A stretch of 64,000 nt of DNA from Chrysomallon squamiferum (lineage: Eukaryota; Mollusca; Gastropoda; Neomphalida; Peltospiridae). A model generated the notes under the pieces. It was not told where the DNA came from. It did no database searches and saw only the letters and a program-made list of their open reading frames with translations. Made by a program: the position numbers and the translations under genes. Each line of letters opens with the position of its first letter. Position 1 is the stretch's first letter. The stretch covers positions 43,358,652 to 43,422,651 of the forward strand of contig CM022665.1 of assembly GCA_012295275.1 (NCBI GenBank), read 5' to 3'. Of this stretch, positions 1-53,202 are shown one piece after another.

Positions 1-729
1 GTGTGTGTGTGTGCAATATAGTATTATAGTGAAAAAACCCAGTAAAAAATCAAAAATTAAATTAATAATTTAAACAAATATTTTTTTTTTTTTTTAAAAA
101 GCAGAAAGAATTACCAAAAATCCAAACAAGTGTAAATATCGCAAATTAATAAAAATAAATTTCAAACATTTCTGTCAAATAAAAATTGCATCATTCATAT
201 TCTGAAAAAATATCTCCAAATTTAATAACCTTTTGAGAATATCCATTCCAAAATTTAATTAATAAATGTAAAAAATGTTTAGTTTTATATTTTAGAATAA
301 TAATAAAAAAATACCTAACAGTAATCAGGGAAAAAAAAAAAAAAATGATAAAAAAAATAAATAAATAAAATAAAACCACCAAAAACCAAAAAACAGGTAT
401 AGTATGAAAAACTAATAAATTATGGTAGAAACTATTTGTATTTGAAGATAAGGTATATACATTGTTCCCTATTACAAGAAATGGCTTATATCAACAGAGA
501 TATAATAATTTAATAAAAATGCCACTTTAAAATTTTCTTTACAGTGATTGTAATAATAATAATAAACGTATCAATACTGATTCAAAATGATATACTGTGT
601 GAAAATTGCTGCTAATGTTTATCAATATTATTATGATATTAATATTAATAGGTATGCACCAACAGATATGTATTAAACCATAAAAACCTAAATATCATAA
701 TGGTAAAATCTCTAGTGAAGGGATGGGCA

Positions 730-769
<40 letters not shown>

Positions 770-1888
770 ATCTTCTTGTATATAAAATTTTGCATATCAT
801 GCACCAAATTGAGGAAAATTATTTATATATTTATAAAATAAATAAATAAACAAAAAATAAGAAATGAAACCAGACTTGACTGTGGACAAATTTTAATTTA
901 GAAGATAAAAAGTAGTATTATGTTGTTGAGTCATATTTAGTAGATAATAGGTAATATTATGTCAATGAGTCATATTTAGTAGATAATAGGTAATATTATG
1001 TCAATGAGTCAGATTTAGTAGATAAAAGGTAATACTATGTCAGTGAGTCATATTTAGTAGATAAAAAAAAGTCAATGAGTCACTATGTAAAAATGAGATT
1101 CAGTAGATAATAGATAATATTATTCAGTAGATTTAATAGATAATATTATGTCAATGAGTCAGATTCAGTAGATAATAGGTAATATTATGTCAATGAGTCA
1201 GATTCAGTAGATAATAGGTAATATTATGTCAATGAGTCAGATTCAGTAGATAATAGGTAATATTATGTCAATGAGTCAGATTCAGTAGATAATAGGTAAT
1301 ATTATGTCAATGAATGATTCAGTAGATAATAGGTAATTTATGTTAATGTCAGATTTAGTAGATAACAGGTAACATGTCAGTGATTCAGCCAGTGAGTATA
1401 ACAGGAACTATTAGGAGAATTCTCTGTCAAGAAGCACATTGGATATACTGTCCTAACTAAATCTGATAAATAAAATTCTGCCTTGTTACGTCTGGTCTCA
1501 TAGCTGCCCATCCCAACTCTGGGTACATGTAGATTTAACAAGTTTAATGGTAATATTTTTTGACTAGACAAAATGATGTATATAACAGTTACAATAAAAA
1601 TGTGTTTTTTTTTTTTTTGTTATTGTATTATTAAAAACAAAATTTATCACCAAAAAATCAATTATCTCCCTCGGGGAGAATGAACAGGTAATCAAAGTTC
1701 ATTGCATTTTGACTTTTGACTTCAAGACACGCTCTCCAGTTTCACCAGCGCTGTAGATTTTCACTCATGCTAGGCAGCTATTATTAACCTTGGCATGTGA
1801 ACAGAAGCATGTATATTTGATTCTTTCAACAACAAAACAAAAAAAACCCACAAATTTAAAACAAATGCTGCAATTATACTGCGTACAA
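1..1888. other. 3' flank of RalGAP alpha
   Basis: Presumed 3'UTR and intergenic DNA: AT-rich sequence, a poly-T of about 34 bp at 732-765 and the 39-bp minisatellite. A 64-codon open frame on the minus strand at 1377-1571 has no recognised homology. No clear polyadenylation site was chosen. Confidence 0.5.
900..1380. repeat. 39-bp minisatellite downstream of RalGAP alpha
   Basis: Tandem units containing gtcaatgagtcagattcagt and taataggtaatattat. Central units are near identical with a 39-bp period; the edges are degenerate. Contains TGAGTCA (AP-1-like) once per unit. Confidence 0.92.
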
Positions 1889-41507
<39,619 letters not shown>

Positions 41508-41640
41508 CTAGCTACTTGTCTATATACATCCGTTTTGCCATTATGGGGGCACTAAAGTTCACTGACAGATGAACGTTTCCCTATTCGCACAAATGGCGGT
41601 TCCTGCTTCTGACGCGCATGCGCTTGATTTTCAAAGGGAA
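41508..41640 (-). promoter_or_regulatory. RalGAP alpha promoter/5'UTR with NRF1- and YY1-type sites
   Basis: Upstream of the start codon the sequence loses the local A+T bias. gcgcatgcgc at 41614-41623 is a perfect NRF1-type palindrome and aaatggcgg at 41591-41599 is a YY1-type site. Both are typical of broadly expressed TATA-less promoters. No TATA box at a fitting distance is seen. Confidence 0.6.
41512..41541 (-). promoter_or_regulatory. 9-codon upstream ORF before RalGAP alpha
   Basis: An ATG at 41541 opens MAKRMYIDK and stops at 41512-41514, four bases before the main ATG. If the transcript starts upstream of it, ribosomes would have to scan past it or reinitiate almost at once. Confidence 0.5.
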
Positions 41641-43550
41641 ATAAGTAGACATTATTTAATGTTGTGCATCTCTCAAACTTCACTGAAGTTTGATCATTAT
41701 AATTATATTGTGTAAATAAAAAAAACTTAAATTTAAGAGAAAGATCGTTATAGAAGATTTAAAAAAAATTGTTATTTTAAAATATTTCTTAGAACTGGGA
41801 GTTATGTTAAAAAGGGGAAATGGATTTCAGATCGTAATATGCAACAAGTAGAAATATTTATTTATTTATTTATTTATTTATTGTTTGTTTGTTTGTTTGT
41901 TGTTATTATTTTTTCTTTGTCTATTAATTTTACTGAATTGATGTTTAACGAACTGCATTTTTTTTACTAAGTTACAAATCTTTAGGAGTAACCATGAAAT
42001 AGTAAAGTAGTTTTTAAAATAATCTGTCTCCAAAACACACAACACACACACACACACACACACACACACGTATAAATTTTTTTTTTTTTTTTTTTTTGAA
42101 GCATGCAGCCTGCTTCCTTATTCCTGCACACTTAAAAAAATAAACTGAAATAATAATAACAACAACAACATTAATGAATACATAATAAATGCGTGATGAA
42201 TTAAAAACAATCATAATATATTTTGTTTAAATAAATAAATTTTAAAAAGTGTGGGGAGAAAAATGTTTATGAATATAATACAGTTATGTTTAAGAATAAT
42301 TAAATAAATATTCGTTAAACATTATTATTTTTTCCTACGTTTATTTCATGGTCTACTTTCTATCGATTGTCATATATAAGTAATTATCTGCAACTTTCAA
42401 TATAACAGTCTTATGAAACTGGCTTCAAAGAGACCTATTTTTACCGTACGGTCACTGAGAACTGATTCTGCGACACGTCACGTTTTCAGAAAACCTTCAT
42501 TTATATATTACATCTTGCGAAAGTTATCCAATTAGCTTAATATAAAATATATATATATATAAACGTACAAAAAACAGATGTTATTAAAGCATTATGGTTT
42601 ATAGTTTAAGACGTAGTTTATTGTGTTTTATTTTCCTGACGCTGTTTTCTTTAATCAAGATAATGTAAAATCAAATCTTGCATTAGTAAATAGCACTTTA
42701 ACGTTGTACTTTCGATAACATAAAAATGTTCACTGTTCTTAATATACAAACTGCTTTCTGCACTTTTATTCAGTTCAAGGTTCATTGTCTTTACTGGGGC
42801 GGATCCAGCTTTTCTGATGAGGTGGGGTCAACAGAAAAAGGGCGACCATAACGTTATGAAAAGGCACTACTGAAAAATTACACACGGACCCTAATATAAT
42901 AGTACTATAGCATTGATGCTGGAAAACGTACTTTACAGTGTTCTATAAACAGACAGAAATTTAAAAAAATAAAAATAAAAAATGAATTTGTAAAAAACCT
43001 AAAAATCCTAAGTAAAAGTGGCAGTTCTGAAATTTGATGGGGGATCCGGACTATCAATCAGGAAACCGTAAACCAATATCCGAAATTTGTGCGTGTGCTG
43101 GTTAAAATTTCTTTTTAAAAGTCTTTCTGTTTGTTTAGAATAGTTGTGTAACATTTCCTATTATAATGATACTGTTTTTTATTGTTGCTGTCATTGTCGT
43201 TATTATTATTATACTTATTACTGTTGTTGTTGCTGTTGATACTGTTTGTGTACTGTGAAATTTTATTGTCATTTTTTTTGTTGTTATTATTATTGTTATA
43301 ACTGTTGTTATATTTGTAGTTTTTGTTGATGTTGTTGTTGTTATTATTATTGCTTCTGCTGCTGTCATAGATGCTGCCGAGAAATGTAATTTAGCTATTA
43401 TGATTGTTATTAAAAAATCTATTAAAAGTTCTAATAACGATCATGAAAATTATATTTTAATTTGACTAATATAAATATATAGAGGACAAATAATTAGCTT
43501 AATATTTTTGATTGTTGCGAAGAATTAAGTATGTGACCATCTATTAAATC
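41641..43550. other. intergenic, possible old MITE at about 42795-43060
   Basis: AT-rich with (CA)n at 42040 and (ATT)n at 43200. ggggcggatccagc at 42797 and gggggatccggac at 43040 face each other and could be worn inverted ends, but the match is short and partly due to the palindromic ggatcc. Confidence 0.3.
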
Positions 43551-43556
43551 TATTTC

Positions 43557-43664
43557 TGACGTCATCACTTCTATAAATAAATGCAGACGTCAACAATTGA
43601 TTTACGTCATTAACAAACTTGGAGCTGCGGTTGGGGCAGGGTAGAGAGCAGACAAGCTAAATCT
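43557..43664 (+). promoter_or_regulatory. CRE/TATA promoter-like block with leader exon
   Basis: A full CRE (tgacgtca) at 43557-43564, TATA-like ctataaata at 43571-43579, two half-CREs (gacgtca 43586, tacgtca 43603), then a G-rich stretch ending atct/gtaagt at 43664. Spacing fits a start near 43600 and a leader exon of about 60 nt. The downstream gene on this strand is the GPCR at 57264, whose coding exon begins after an acceptor; the link is inference. Confidence 0.45.
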
Positions 43665-43975
43665 GTAAGTTAAATATTTCATTATATAGGAAAATAGCAA
43701 ACTATTTCATATTGTTTAATAATATTTAATATATTATTCTTCAACAATCACATTTTCACGAAACGCTTATGACATCAACCAACATTAAAAAATGACTAAA
43801 AAATGCTGTTCTACATTATGACGTCGTACTTTTTTTTTTCTTTTCTTATTTCTCTCTCTTCCTATAGACCAATTCTTCACTTAGCATACTGATTACAAAA
43901 ATGTTCACATAGAATTCTTTTTGAAATTACTTTTTATCCCATGATATTATTTTAACACATATATACAAATATTAT

Positions 43976-43977
<2 letters not shown>

Positions 43978-44034
<57 letters not shown>
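43978..44034. repeat. (AAT)n microsatellite
   Basis: About 18 uninterrupted ataat units ahead of the minisatellite. Confidence 0.95.
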
Positions 44035-44035
<1 letters not shown>

Positions 44036-44149
44036 TAACTGTATTAATATCGTAATCACTTTTAACTACTGCCTCATTAACATACTTTAATTTATAAGCT
44101 TTAATTTCTTATAATAATTCATACATATATACCCATCACTGTAAGAAAC

Positions 44150-44275
44150 ATTCACACCTTCTCTCTCACTCACAAACATATGCACTCACTCTCTTTCGCA
44201 CAAAAACACACAGTCATATATACCCACTCCTCCTTTCACATTCACACACATACCCAGTCTTCCAAAACACACACA

Positions 44276-44317
<42 letters not shown>

Positions 44318-47300
44318 CGCATCTTTTCTCTTCTCCACACATACCGTTTACATACCTATCCTCTCTCTGATGCACACGCACATACGTACACTCTCTATCG
44401 CATACCCACCTCTTCTAATACACATTCATACATATACCCATACATATTCTCTCTTCCACAAACACATAAATCCACTCTCTATCCCACACATATAAACAGA
44501 CACATACACACACATACACATTTTCATCTTCTCTCTGACCTACACACATACATCTGTCTCTATCCCACACATATACACAGATACATACACATTCATCTAA
44601 TACACACACATTCATACACCTATACATCTTCTGTCTTCCCCACACACATACGTCCACTCTCTATCGCACACACATACACGGATACATACGTACTATGCTA
44701 ATACACATGCATCTATACTTTTTCTCTCTTCTCCACACACACATACACAGATAAATACACATACATACATATATACACATATTCACCGTCTCTCTTTATC
44801 ACACACATATGTCCACTCTATAGCGCACACACATACACAGATACATACACACTCTTCTAATACACATTCATACATATATACACCTATACATATCTCTCTT
44901 CTCCATACACATACTCATACACATACTCTTCTAATATACACCTATACACCTTCTCTTATCCACACACATACAGTCACTCTCCATCACACACACATACACA
45001 GATACATACCCACTCTTCTATTAACACATTCATACGTACACATATTCACTTTCTCTATTACCCACACACATATGTCCACTCTCTATCCCACACTTATACA
45101 CAGCCACATACACACTCTTCTAATACACAAACATACATATATACATACAACTATATACCCCTTTATCTATTACTTTCCACTTACATACGTCCACTCTCTA
45201 TTACACACATACACAGATACACACCTATCTTCTTCTAATACACAAACATACATACACCTATACATTTTTCTCTTTCCCCCATACACATACGTCCACTCTC
45301 TATCGCACACACATACACAGATACATACCCACTCTTTCTAATACACAAACGTACATACATACACCATACGCCTTTTCTATATACCTTCTTGTCCACACTC
45401 TACACACACATATACAAACATATACAGACACACACTCTTCTAATACACATACGCATGTATACCTTTCTGTCCCACACATACACATACTTTCTCTATCGCA
45501 CATACATATAAACACTATATATACATTCTTCTAATACACAGACATACACAAACACCCATATACATATTCTTTCTCCATACACACACATACACAGATACAT
45601 ACATCATTTCTTTTCTAATACCATTCACACATACCATACACATATATCACTCATCCATCGCATATACATATTACACAGATACATAACCACTCTTTTCATA
45701 TACACATTCATACATACACCTATACACATACATACTTCATCTATCGCACACACATTCTTCTAATACACATACATACATATCTTCAGCTATCTAATTCTCA
45801 TTCATCACACATCACACACACACATACACATATACATACATCCACTTCTACTAATACACATATAATACATATCTATACTATATCTTTCTTTCCCCATACA
45901 CAAACATCCAGACTCCATCACACACACTATACACATATATACTTTCTAATACACAAACACACATAGACAAAACATACACCTTCTCTCTTATCCACACACA
46001 ATGTCATACTCTACATCACACCCACAAACATACAAACAGACATACATAACCATTCTTCTATATACACACACATATATACTATACATCTTTCTCTTTTTCA
46101 CAAACATAGACATCTTCTATAGCACACACATACACAGATTCATATCCTCTTTCTATACACATATATATACATACATATTCACCACTTACATACACATCTA
46201 CATCTATATTGCACACACATACACAGCCACATACACACTCTTCTAATACACAAACATACACACATACAACTATATATCTTTTCTATTACCCATTACACAT
46301 ACGTCCACTCTCTATTCCAAACACATACAAAGTGACAGACACACTCTTCTAATACACATACACACATACGCCTATATATACTTCTTGTCTTACCCACACA
46401 CATCCACATCCTATCTATCCACAAACATACACACAGATACATACCCACTCTTCTAATACAGACATACATACATACACCTAAACACTTCTCCCATACATCC
46501 TTCTCCATCACACACACATACATACATCACATACCCCATCTTTTCATACATATTCACACAGATACATGTCCACTCTTTTAATACATTCATTCATACATAC
46601 TGTCATATCACACATACATACATATATACACACTTTATATACACATCTTCCACACACCCATACATACACAGATACATAACCATACTTTTCTTTACATATA
46701 TATTCACACAGATCAAAACATCTTCTCTCTTTTACCATACACATACATCCACTTTCATATTGCACACACATACACAGCCACATACACATATTTCTAATAC
46801 ACAAACATAATATACATACATATAATTTTATAACTTTTTCTATTACGTCCCACTATCCCATACATCCACTTTCTATCACATTTATACACATATACACAGA
46901 TACAAAACCAATTCTATTCACATACACACAATAAACACACATACATACAATACAACATACATACACCTATACATATTTCTCTCTTCCCCCACACAAACTT
47001 CCACTCTCTATCGCATGCCCATACACAGATACATACATACATCTCTTCTAATCTACATTCATACATATACAACTATATACCTTATATCTTCCCTATACAT
47101 ACTTCCCCACTGTAGTGCAAACACATATACACAGCCACATATACACTCTTTCTAAAACACAAAGATACTCACACACATACACCATACACACCATATACAC
47201 ATAACTTTTCTTACATTCCACACACATTTGTCCACTCTCTATCCCACACATAAACACAGATAGATACACAAACATACATAAACCTATACACCTCTATTAC

Positions 47301-49080
47301 CCACAAACATACGTCCACTCTCTATCGCATGCACATAAACAGATACATACCCACTCTTCTAATACATATTCACAAATACATCTAAACATCTTCTCTCTAT
47401 CACACACACATACACAGATACATACCCACTCTTCTAATACATATTCACAAATACATCTAAACATGTACGCACATAAACAGATACATACCCACACTTCTAA
47501 TACATATTCACAAATACATCTAAACATCTTCTCTCTATCACACAAACATACACAGATACATACAGTATTCCCTCGCTATTCGCGGGGGTTACGTTCTTTA
47601 CCCCCCCCCCGCGAATAGCGAAAAACCGCGAATATTGGATGCAGTTTTAAAACGTCTATTATGAGATTATATACGGTACTAAATGCTTCCCAAACATTTT
47701 CTAAAGACACTCTTACTCATTAATACAGTAATAATGTAGTAATATTGCATGCAGTTATGTATTTCACTAATGTAGTAATGATAATGTAAACACATTTTAA
47801 TTTTTTAACTGAAACAATATTTTAATCAGAAAGAAACGTAAGTACATGAGGACAGTAACACCGCATAGCATAGTTACCCATACAGTATTACTGCACCGTA
47901 AAGTCATTTTCTATGCGTACAACATATGTATTAGAATTGACAGAAAGTGGAACAAATTTAAAGGCAAAACAGACAGATAAATACAGTACACACAGTTCAG
48001 GTAATAATATGCAATTAAAAACATTATTAATACACGGTCACAAAAATATGCACTGTATATACAGTGTATGCATTTATAAAAAAAATACGTACTGTATTGC
48101 AATAATAAATGAAAAAATTTGATATTGTTTGTGCGGTTTACCGAGCATTTGTTTTTATGACGTTATGACGCTAGCCTGGTATACCAGCATACGATGCGAT
48201 AGGGTTAAGAGCCTAACCCGCGAATATGCGGGGCCGCGAATGGGGAACCGCGAATAGGTGAGGGTATACTGTACTTACTCTTTACAAATACATATTCACA
48301 AATACATCTAAACATGCACGGGCATAAACAGATACATACCCATTCTTCTAATACACATACATACACCTATACATCTTCTCTCTTCCCAACTCACATACGT
48401 CCACTCTCTATCGCACACATATACACACATACCCACCCTTCTAATACCACTCACGTAAGTCCTCTCTATCGCACACATAAATACACAGCCACATATACAC
48501 TCTTCTAACACACATAAAAACATACATACACCTATACATTTTCTCTCTTCCCCATACACATAACTTCACTCTCTATCCCACATATATATACTCAGATACA
48601 TACACACTTTTCTAATACATACATACATACAACTATACACCTCTCTTACCCACACAAATACGTCCACTCTCTGTCGCACACCCATACACAGATACACTAC
48701 ACACGCTTCTAATACACACATTCATACGTACATACACCTATGCACCTATACTACAACCATTCATCCCCTCTCTATCCCACACATACACAGATACCACATA
48801 CATATACATACACCTACACACCTTCTCTCATCCCCACACACATACGCCCACTCTCTATCGCACACCCAAACACAGATTCATACTCATTCTTCTAATACAC
48901 ATACATACATACACCTATACATCTTCTCTTATACCCAGTCACATACGTCCACAATCCATCGCACACCCAAACACAGATTAGCCACATGGTCATTCTCTGT
49001 CATTCACATTCTTTTTCACACATGCAAACTCCCTCTCTCTGATTCACAAACACATACATCCACTATCTTTCGAGCACACG
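44150..49080. repeat. 4.9-kb G-poor minisatellite, about 100-105-bp unit
   Basis: Dozens of diverged units built from ccactctctatcgcacacac, atacacagatacatacccac, tcttctaatacaca and cacctatacatcttctctct. The plus strand has almost no G. Open frames on both strands here (His/Thr/Tyr-rich or Cys/Val/Tyr-rich) are products of the repeat, not genes. Interrupted by a pogo-type element at 47563-48271. Confidence 0.95.
47563..48271. mobile_element. 709-bp pogo/Tigger-type non-autonomous element
   Basis: The ends are cagtattccctcgctattcg and the complement of cagtataccctcacctattc, extending into a shared cgcgg. A TA lies on each side (47561-47562 and 48272-48273), as expected for TA target duplication. 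The interior has normal base composition, unlike the minisatellite it splits, and no long ORF. cagta-ccctcgctattcgcgg ends are typical of pogo/Tigger-related elements. Confidence 0.85.
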
Positions 49081-50440
49081 TGTATTTGTATTATTTTTAT
49101 TTTTATATTTTTTGTAAAGTAACAAAATACAACGAGCGTTTCGAGAAAGGTTGAGTGTTGAAGAAAGATATAATCGTAATCTGCTCTGATTCTGCCTTAA
49201 CCACACCTCTGAGTTTGAATGTTCAAAATCGGATTTTAATTTTTCGAAATTGGCATCTAGGATTTTTTTTTTTTTAAATGTAACATTATTTGTATGTATT
49301 CCGATTTATTTTATTTTGGCGAACTGTCTAAATTATTTTAGTTATGTTTTTATTTAGGCCGACGCTTCTAAATGTATTCACAGTATACGACACAGGAAAG
49401 GCACTTTGAAATTATTGTGTTACAAATATATAAATAATATTTTCAAAATGGAATTGAAAAATTAAACAATATATGTTTTAATGATAATTTATCACCTGTC
49501 ATAATTTGTTTAGCAGGCTTAGTAAGAAGAAAGAAATAAGAAATTAAAGAAGAACTATATACTTGTATCAAAATTTAATTTAATAATTAGGTGTCTGAAA
49601 AGAGGACTAATTTGTATTATTCATTTTATTTTCTTAATTTAATAATTAAAACAAATAAGAAATGCATGTAGATAAATCTTATTAATGAGTTATAAAATAA
49701 ATAATAATAATCATTCAGTTTTCTTGATTCAAAGTACTTTGGATATATATTATCAAACATGAAAAAAAACACTACAGCTATTTTTAAGTTAACTGAAAAG
49801 TCGTAGAAAAATAAATAAAATAAAATGAATAAATAAACAGAAATAATAAAATTATGAAGTTAAAATATCATAATAAATAATAAATAAATGAATAAATAAA
49901 TAAATAAATAAACAAATTAATCAATAAATAAATAAATAGACAAATAAGTAAATAAGCAAACAAATAAACAGATAAATAAATAAATAAATATTTTACAAGC
50001 ATTTCTCTGTGTCATATACTTTGAACAAAATTTTGACAGGCATCATTCCTCACCAAGTAATCTTAAAATATTATTTCATAATAAATTTAAATAAACAAAT
50101 ATTCTGTGTACCTTAAATGCAGCGACAGTGAGTCACCTGGTGAGTGATGACACCCCCACCTCTGAGTGGCTAATACGGGAACTCAAACTTGAAATTGAGC
50201 TACTGGGGGACTGTTCACCACAGGTACAGAACAAAAAACTTAAATATGTATGTAATTAAGCATGTATGTACAATTGTGTGCTGTTGTGCAAGTAAAGCAG
50301 TACAAACCAGAATCTAGAAACTGAATGAAAAAGTCACGGTACAGCTCACAGTTTCAGTTATGCACTGTTAGAGCTTGTAGCATTCACAGCATAAGCAACA
50401 CGTTTGGGACAATGAAAGAACTATCTCTGTTCTTTTCACA
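49081..50440. other. intergenic AT-rich DNA
   Basis: Contains an (AAAT)n tract at about 49860-49990 and no gene that I can support. Confidence 0.6.
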
Positions 50441-50499
50441 CTCTCCAAAGAGGTAGTGGACACCTAGAACAGATCTTTGATTTTTGCGTCAGGCAAGAA

Positions 50500-51365
50500 G
50501 AAGTTTTTGACGACTTGTGTCGAACTCGCTGGACAGAAAAAACAGTGTCGTATTTGAGACAAAAAGGTCAGCACAGTTGACCCGTGTGATAGCCGCTATC
50601 TGTTTGTCACTGAGAACAGCAACAAGTGGAATTTCGATACCCTAACCAAGTACCGGGTACTGAAAACAGCAAACACAGGGGCCAACGTCCTCGAATCGTT
50701 TGTCACCACTAGGAACTGCTGTGAGACGTCAGAAGAAAGCTCGGGACACTCAGTATGCTTAAAGTCAGATCGATGGAGCAGCCAATGCACTGATGTGGAC
50801 GCCAGCTTCACTACTTGGATATGGCGACAAACATCAGCGAAGAGATGTGACCGTAACAACAGACAAACATTCCGAGAGAATCAGTCAGAAAAGAGGTTCT
50901 GAAGAGTGCTACACGTAAAAAATACAGCAGTGCCATTTTTGGACCACCTACTTTCCGCCGAGTTCAGCAGTCGCTTCAGATGTATGCAACTTGTCTTTGA
51001 CGGACTCATTGTCAGGGTTGATGCAGAAAATGCTGAAATCACTGAGAACGCATTCCAGCTTCCAGATGGTCTCCAAGACCTGTCGGTGCTGTAGAAGTCC
51101 AAATGAACTCCAAGCAGGATTTCATCGTTGGTGTGTTAAGTGCAGCCTGGACTTTTCTCCCCAATCTCTACGTCATGTTGTGACTGCTGTCCACACTTCC
51201 AGTGACAACAGCTGAACACGAGAGAAACATCAATGTACTCAGGCACGCTGAAAAGCTGCCTCAGATCAACAATGACCAGCGAGCTGTCTGTGTGGATAGG
51301 AACTTCTGAACCTGTACAGAGACATTCACGTTGACGTGTCTGCAGTCCTTGGTTCATTATTCACT
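50500..51365 (+). pseudogene. decayed hAT transposase (ZMYM1-like type)
   Basis: Fragments in several frames keep the order of hAT transposases related to ZMYM1: DLCRTRWTEKTV at 50512 (family LCxTRWxER), VPFLDHLLSAEFSSRF at about 50932, then the C-terminal dimerisation region LPVTTAEHERNINVL at about 51197 and LYRDIHVDVSAVLGS near 51312 (family LxxIHRDI). Stops and frame breaks throughout show a dead copy. Base composition is far less AT-rich than the flanks. Terminal repeats were not found. Confidence 0.7.
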
Positions 51366-51389
51366 TCGTCATCGTTAGTATCATCATCT

Positions 51390-51423
<34 letters not shown>

Positions 51424-51439
51424 TTTCTTCTGTTTCTTG

Positions 51440-51494
<55 letters not shown>

Positions 51495-51500
51495 ATTTGA
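51361..51500. repeat. (CAT)n and (ATT)n microsatellite
   Basis: catcatcat units run into about 48 bp of att repeats directly after the hAT remnant. Confidence 0.9.
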
Positions 51501-51629
51501 GTATACTACGGACAAAAGGTAAACAACAGCATCCACGAATCACTGCTGTGCAGAATATTATTTTAACTTTATTATTATTAAAGACTGAAGAGTTAAATAA
51601 ATTAATCTTTTTGGAAGAATAGAACATTT

Positions 51630-52696
51630 ATTACATCTCTTTTTGTTAGAACTGTACCTGAAAATCTTTAACGAAAAAACAAAACAAAATTATAATGAAA
51701 AATAAAATTACGTTAATATAAAGACAGAGTATGTGTCATGATACAGTTAAAATACCTTATATCTTCCTCGTTAAAAAACTTATGAAATTACATCTCCGTT
51801 TTTTATTTGTTTGTTATTGGGTTTTTTCTTTTTTTTTGCCTATTATTAATTGCCCGTCTGTGATATTGCTTTTATTACATACCCGTGTAAAAATAAAGGT
51901 TAATGAAAAGCAGACAAAGTGAATTAAACACAAGCGAAACTTCAATAACATTACAAATAATATATTACCGACCCGCCATCTAATTTCGCGCAAAGTCGTA
52001 ATTTCTCTCAGTTTTCCGAACAAATATTGGACTTGGCAGCTGAAAAGGTTCTTGAAAGAAATATTGTTTTTTTGTTTTTTTTCCTGTATTTCTCTGATCT
52101 AATAAAGTGAATGTGATCTTTCATGAATGTGATCTTTCATTAAATGAGGTCAAACTATAGATATAAAATATTAACCAAGATGACGTTTACCGACCTTCAT
52201 TATCATCCATTGGTTATGTTTTTTTCTAGGAATAGACGAATATATATGTTTTTACAAACCCTCTCAGACTGTTTTATATTAACGGTTATTGCATGTCAAA
52301 CATGGTTTTTTATTAAAAGTAAAATATCTAAGACTGATGACTCGCTGCTGTCAGTGGGAAGGTTACTCTTTAAGCGTGATTTTAAACTGAACCTGTGGTC
52401 GATATGGGACTACCTTTGGTTTACTTACTAATTCATTTGTAACCTAAGTATTAATTCATAAAGTAGGAATTCCTATAGCGAAGTATAATTACTAAAAAAA
52501 ATAAAAAATAAAAAAATAAAGCATTAAGCGCTGTTAAATTCCCATGGAAACAAGAGGGGTATATACAGTATTCAACATGTTAAAATAAAACAGTATTGTA
52601 TTTGAATGTTGTTATTACTAATGCGGAAAAGAAATTAAAAGACTACTACTACTACTACTACAAGTACTAATGATAATAACAATAATAACAACAAAC

Positions 52697-52755
<59 letters not shown>

Positions 52756-53200
52756 TAATAAAAGCATTAGAAAGTGTATAATATCGAATTAAAGCTAATA
52801 AAATAATAATTGGTTAAACTGCTCGTTGTCTGCTTCTCTGCATTAGTAATGTTGCTGTTGTTTCTCTTATAAGGGAGAAGAATAAATGTTTACATACATA
52901 CATACATACATGTATCTTCAGATATACGTAGGTTACTTAAAACAGGTATTTGTGTGGTAAAGTATGTCTGTAATTATGAAACGATTCTACAAACAAAACG
53001 ACTAGCTTAATTAATATTTCTGTTTTTGTAAATCAATTTATAAACATCACTGAAGAACAAACATATATATATAAAGAGGTACGCTAATGCAGATGAAGAA
53101 TTAATCGCGTTTAATGAATAAAAAAAAAAAATAAAAGAGAGATAGACGATAATAAAGCTAATGTTTGTTTTTATAGGACTCTTCTGATAGGTTAAATAAA
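51630..53200. other. intergenic, no gene supported
   Basis: A 95-codon open frame at 52144-52431 (plus) has no recognised motif and no clear context. (AAT)n at about 52690-52750. Nothing else stands out. Confidence 0.5.
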
Positions 53201-53202
53201 TC

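Noticed and set aside
1377-1571. 64-codon minus-strand frame below RalGAP alpha
   Set aside because: Composition looks slightly coding, but there is no homology, and it starts in the presumed 3' flank without a matching splice site in phase with exon 48.
42795-43060. Facing ggatcc-containing ends
   Set aside because: The match is mainly the palindromic ggatcc core; no target duplication was found.
44180-44701. 173-codon plus-strand open frame rich in His, Thr and Tyr
   Set aside because: It is a reading of the G-poor minisatellite; no start context, homology or splice signals, and neighbouring units give similar frames on both strands.
44415-47545. Many minus-strand frames rich in Cys, Val and Tyr
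   Set aside because: Same minisatellite read from the other strand; the repeated composition follows from the lack of G on the plus strand.
52144-52431. 95-codon frame
   Set aside because: No recognisable family, no splice or promoter context, and AT-rich composition like the background.
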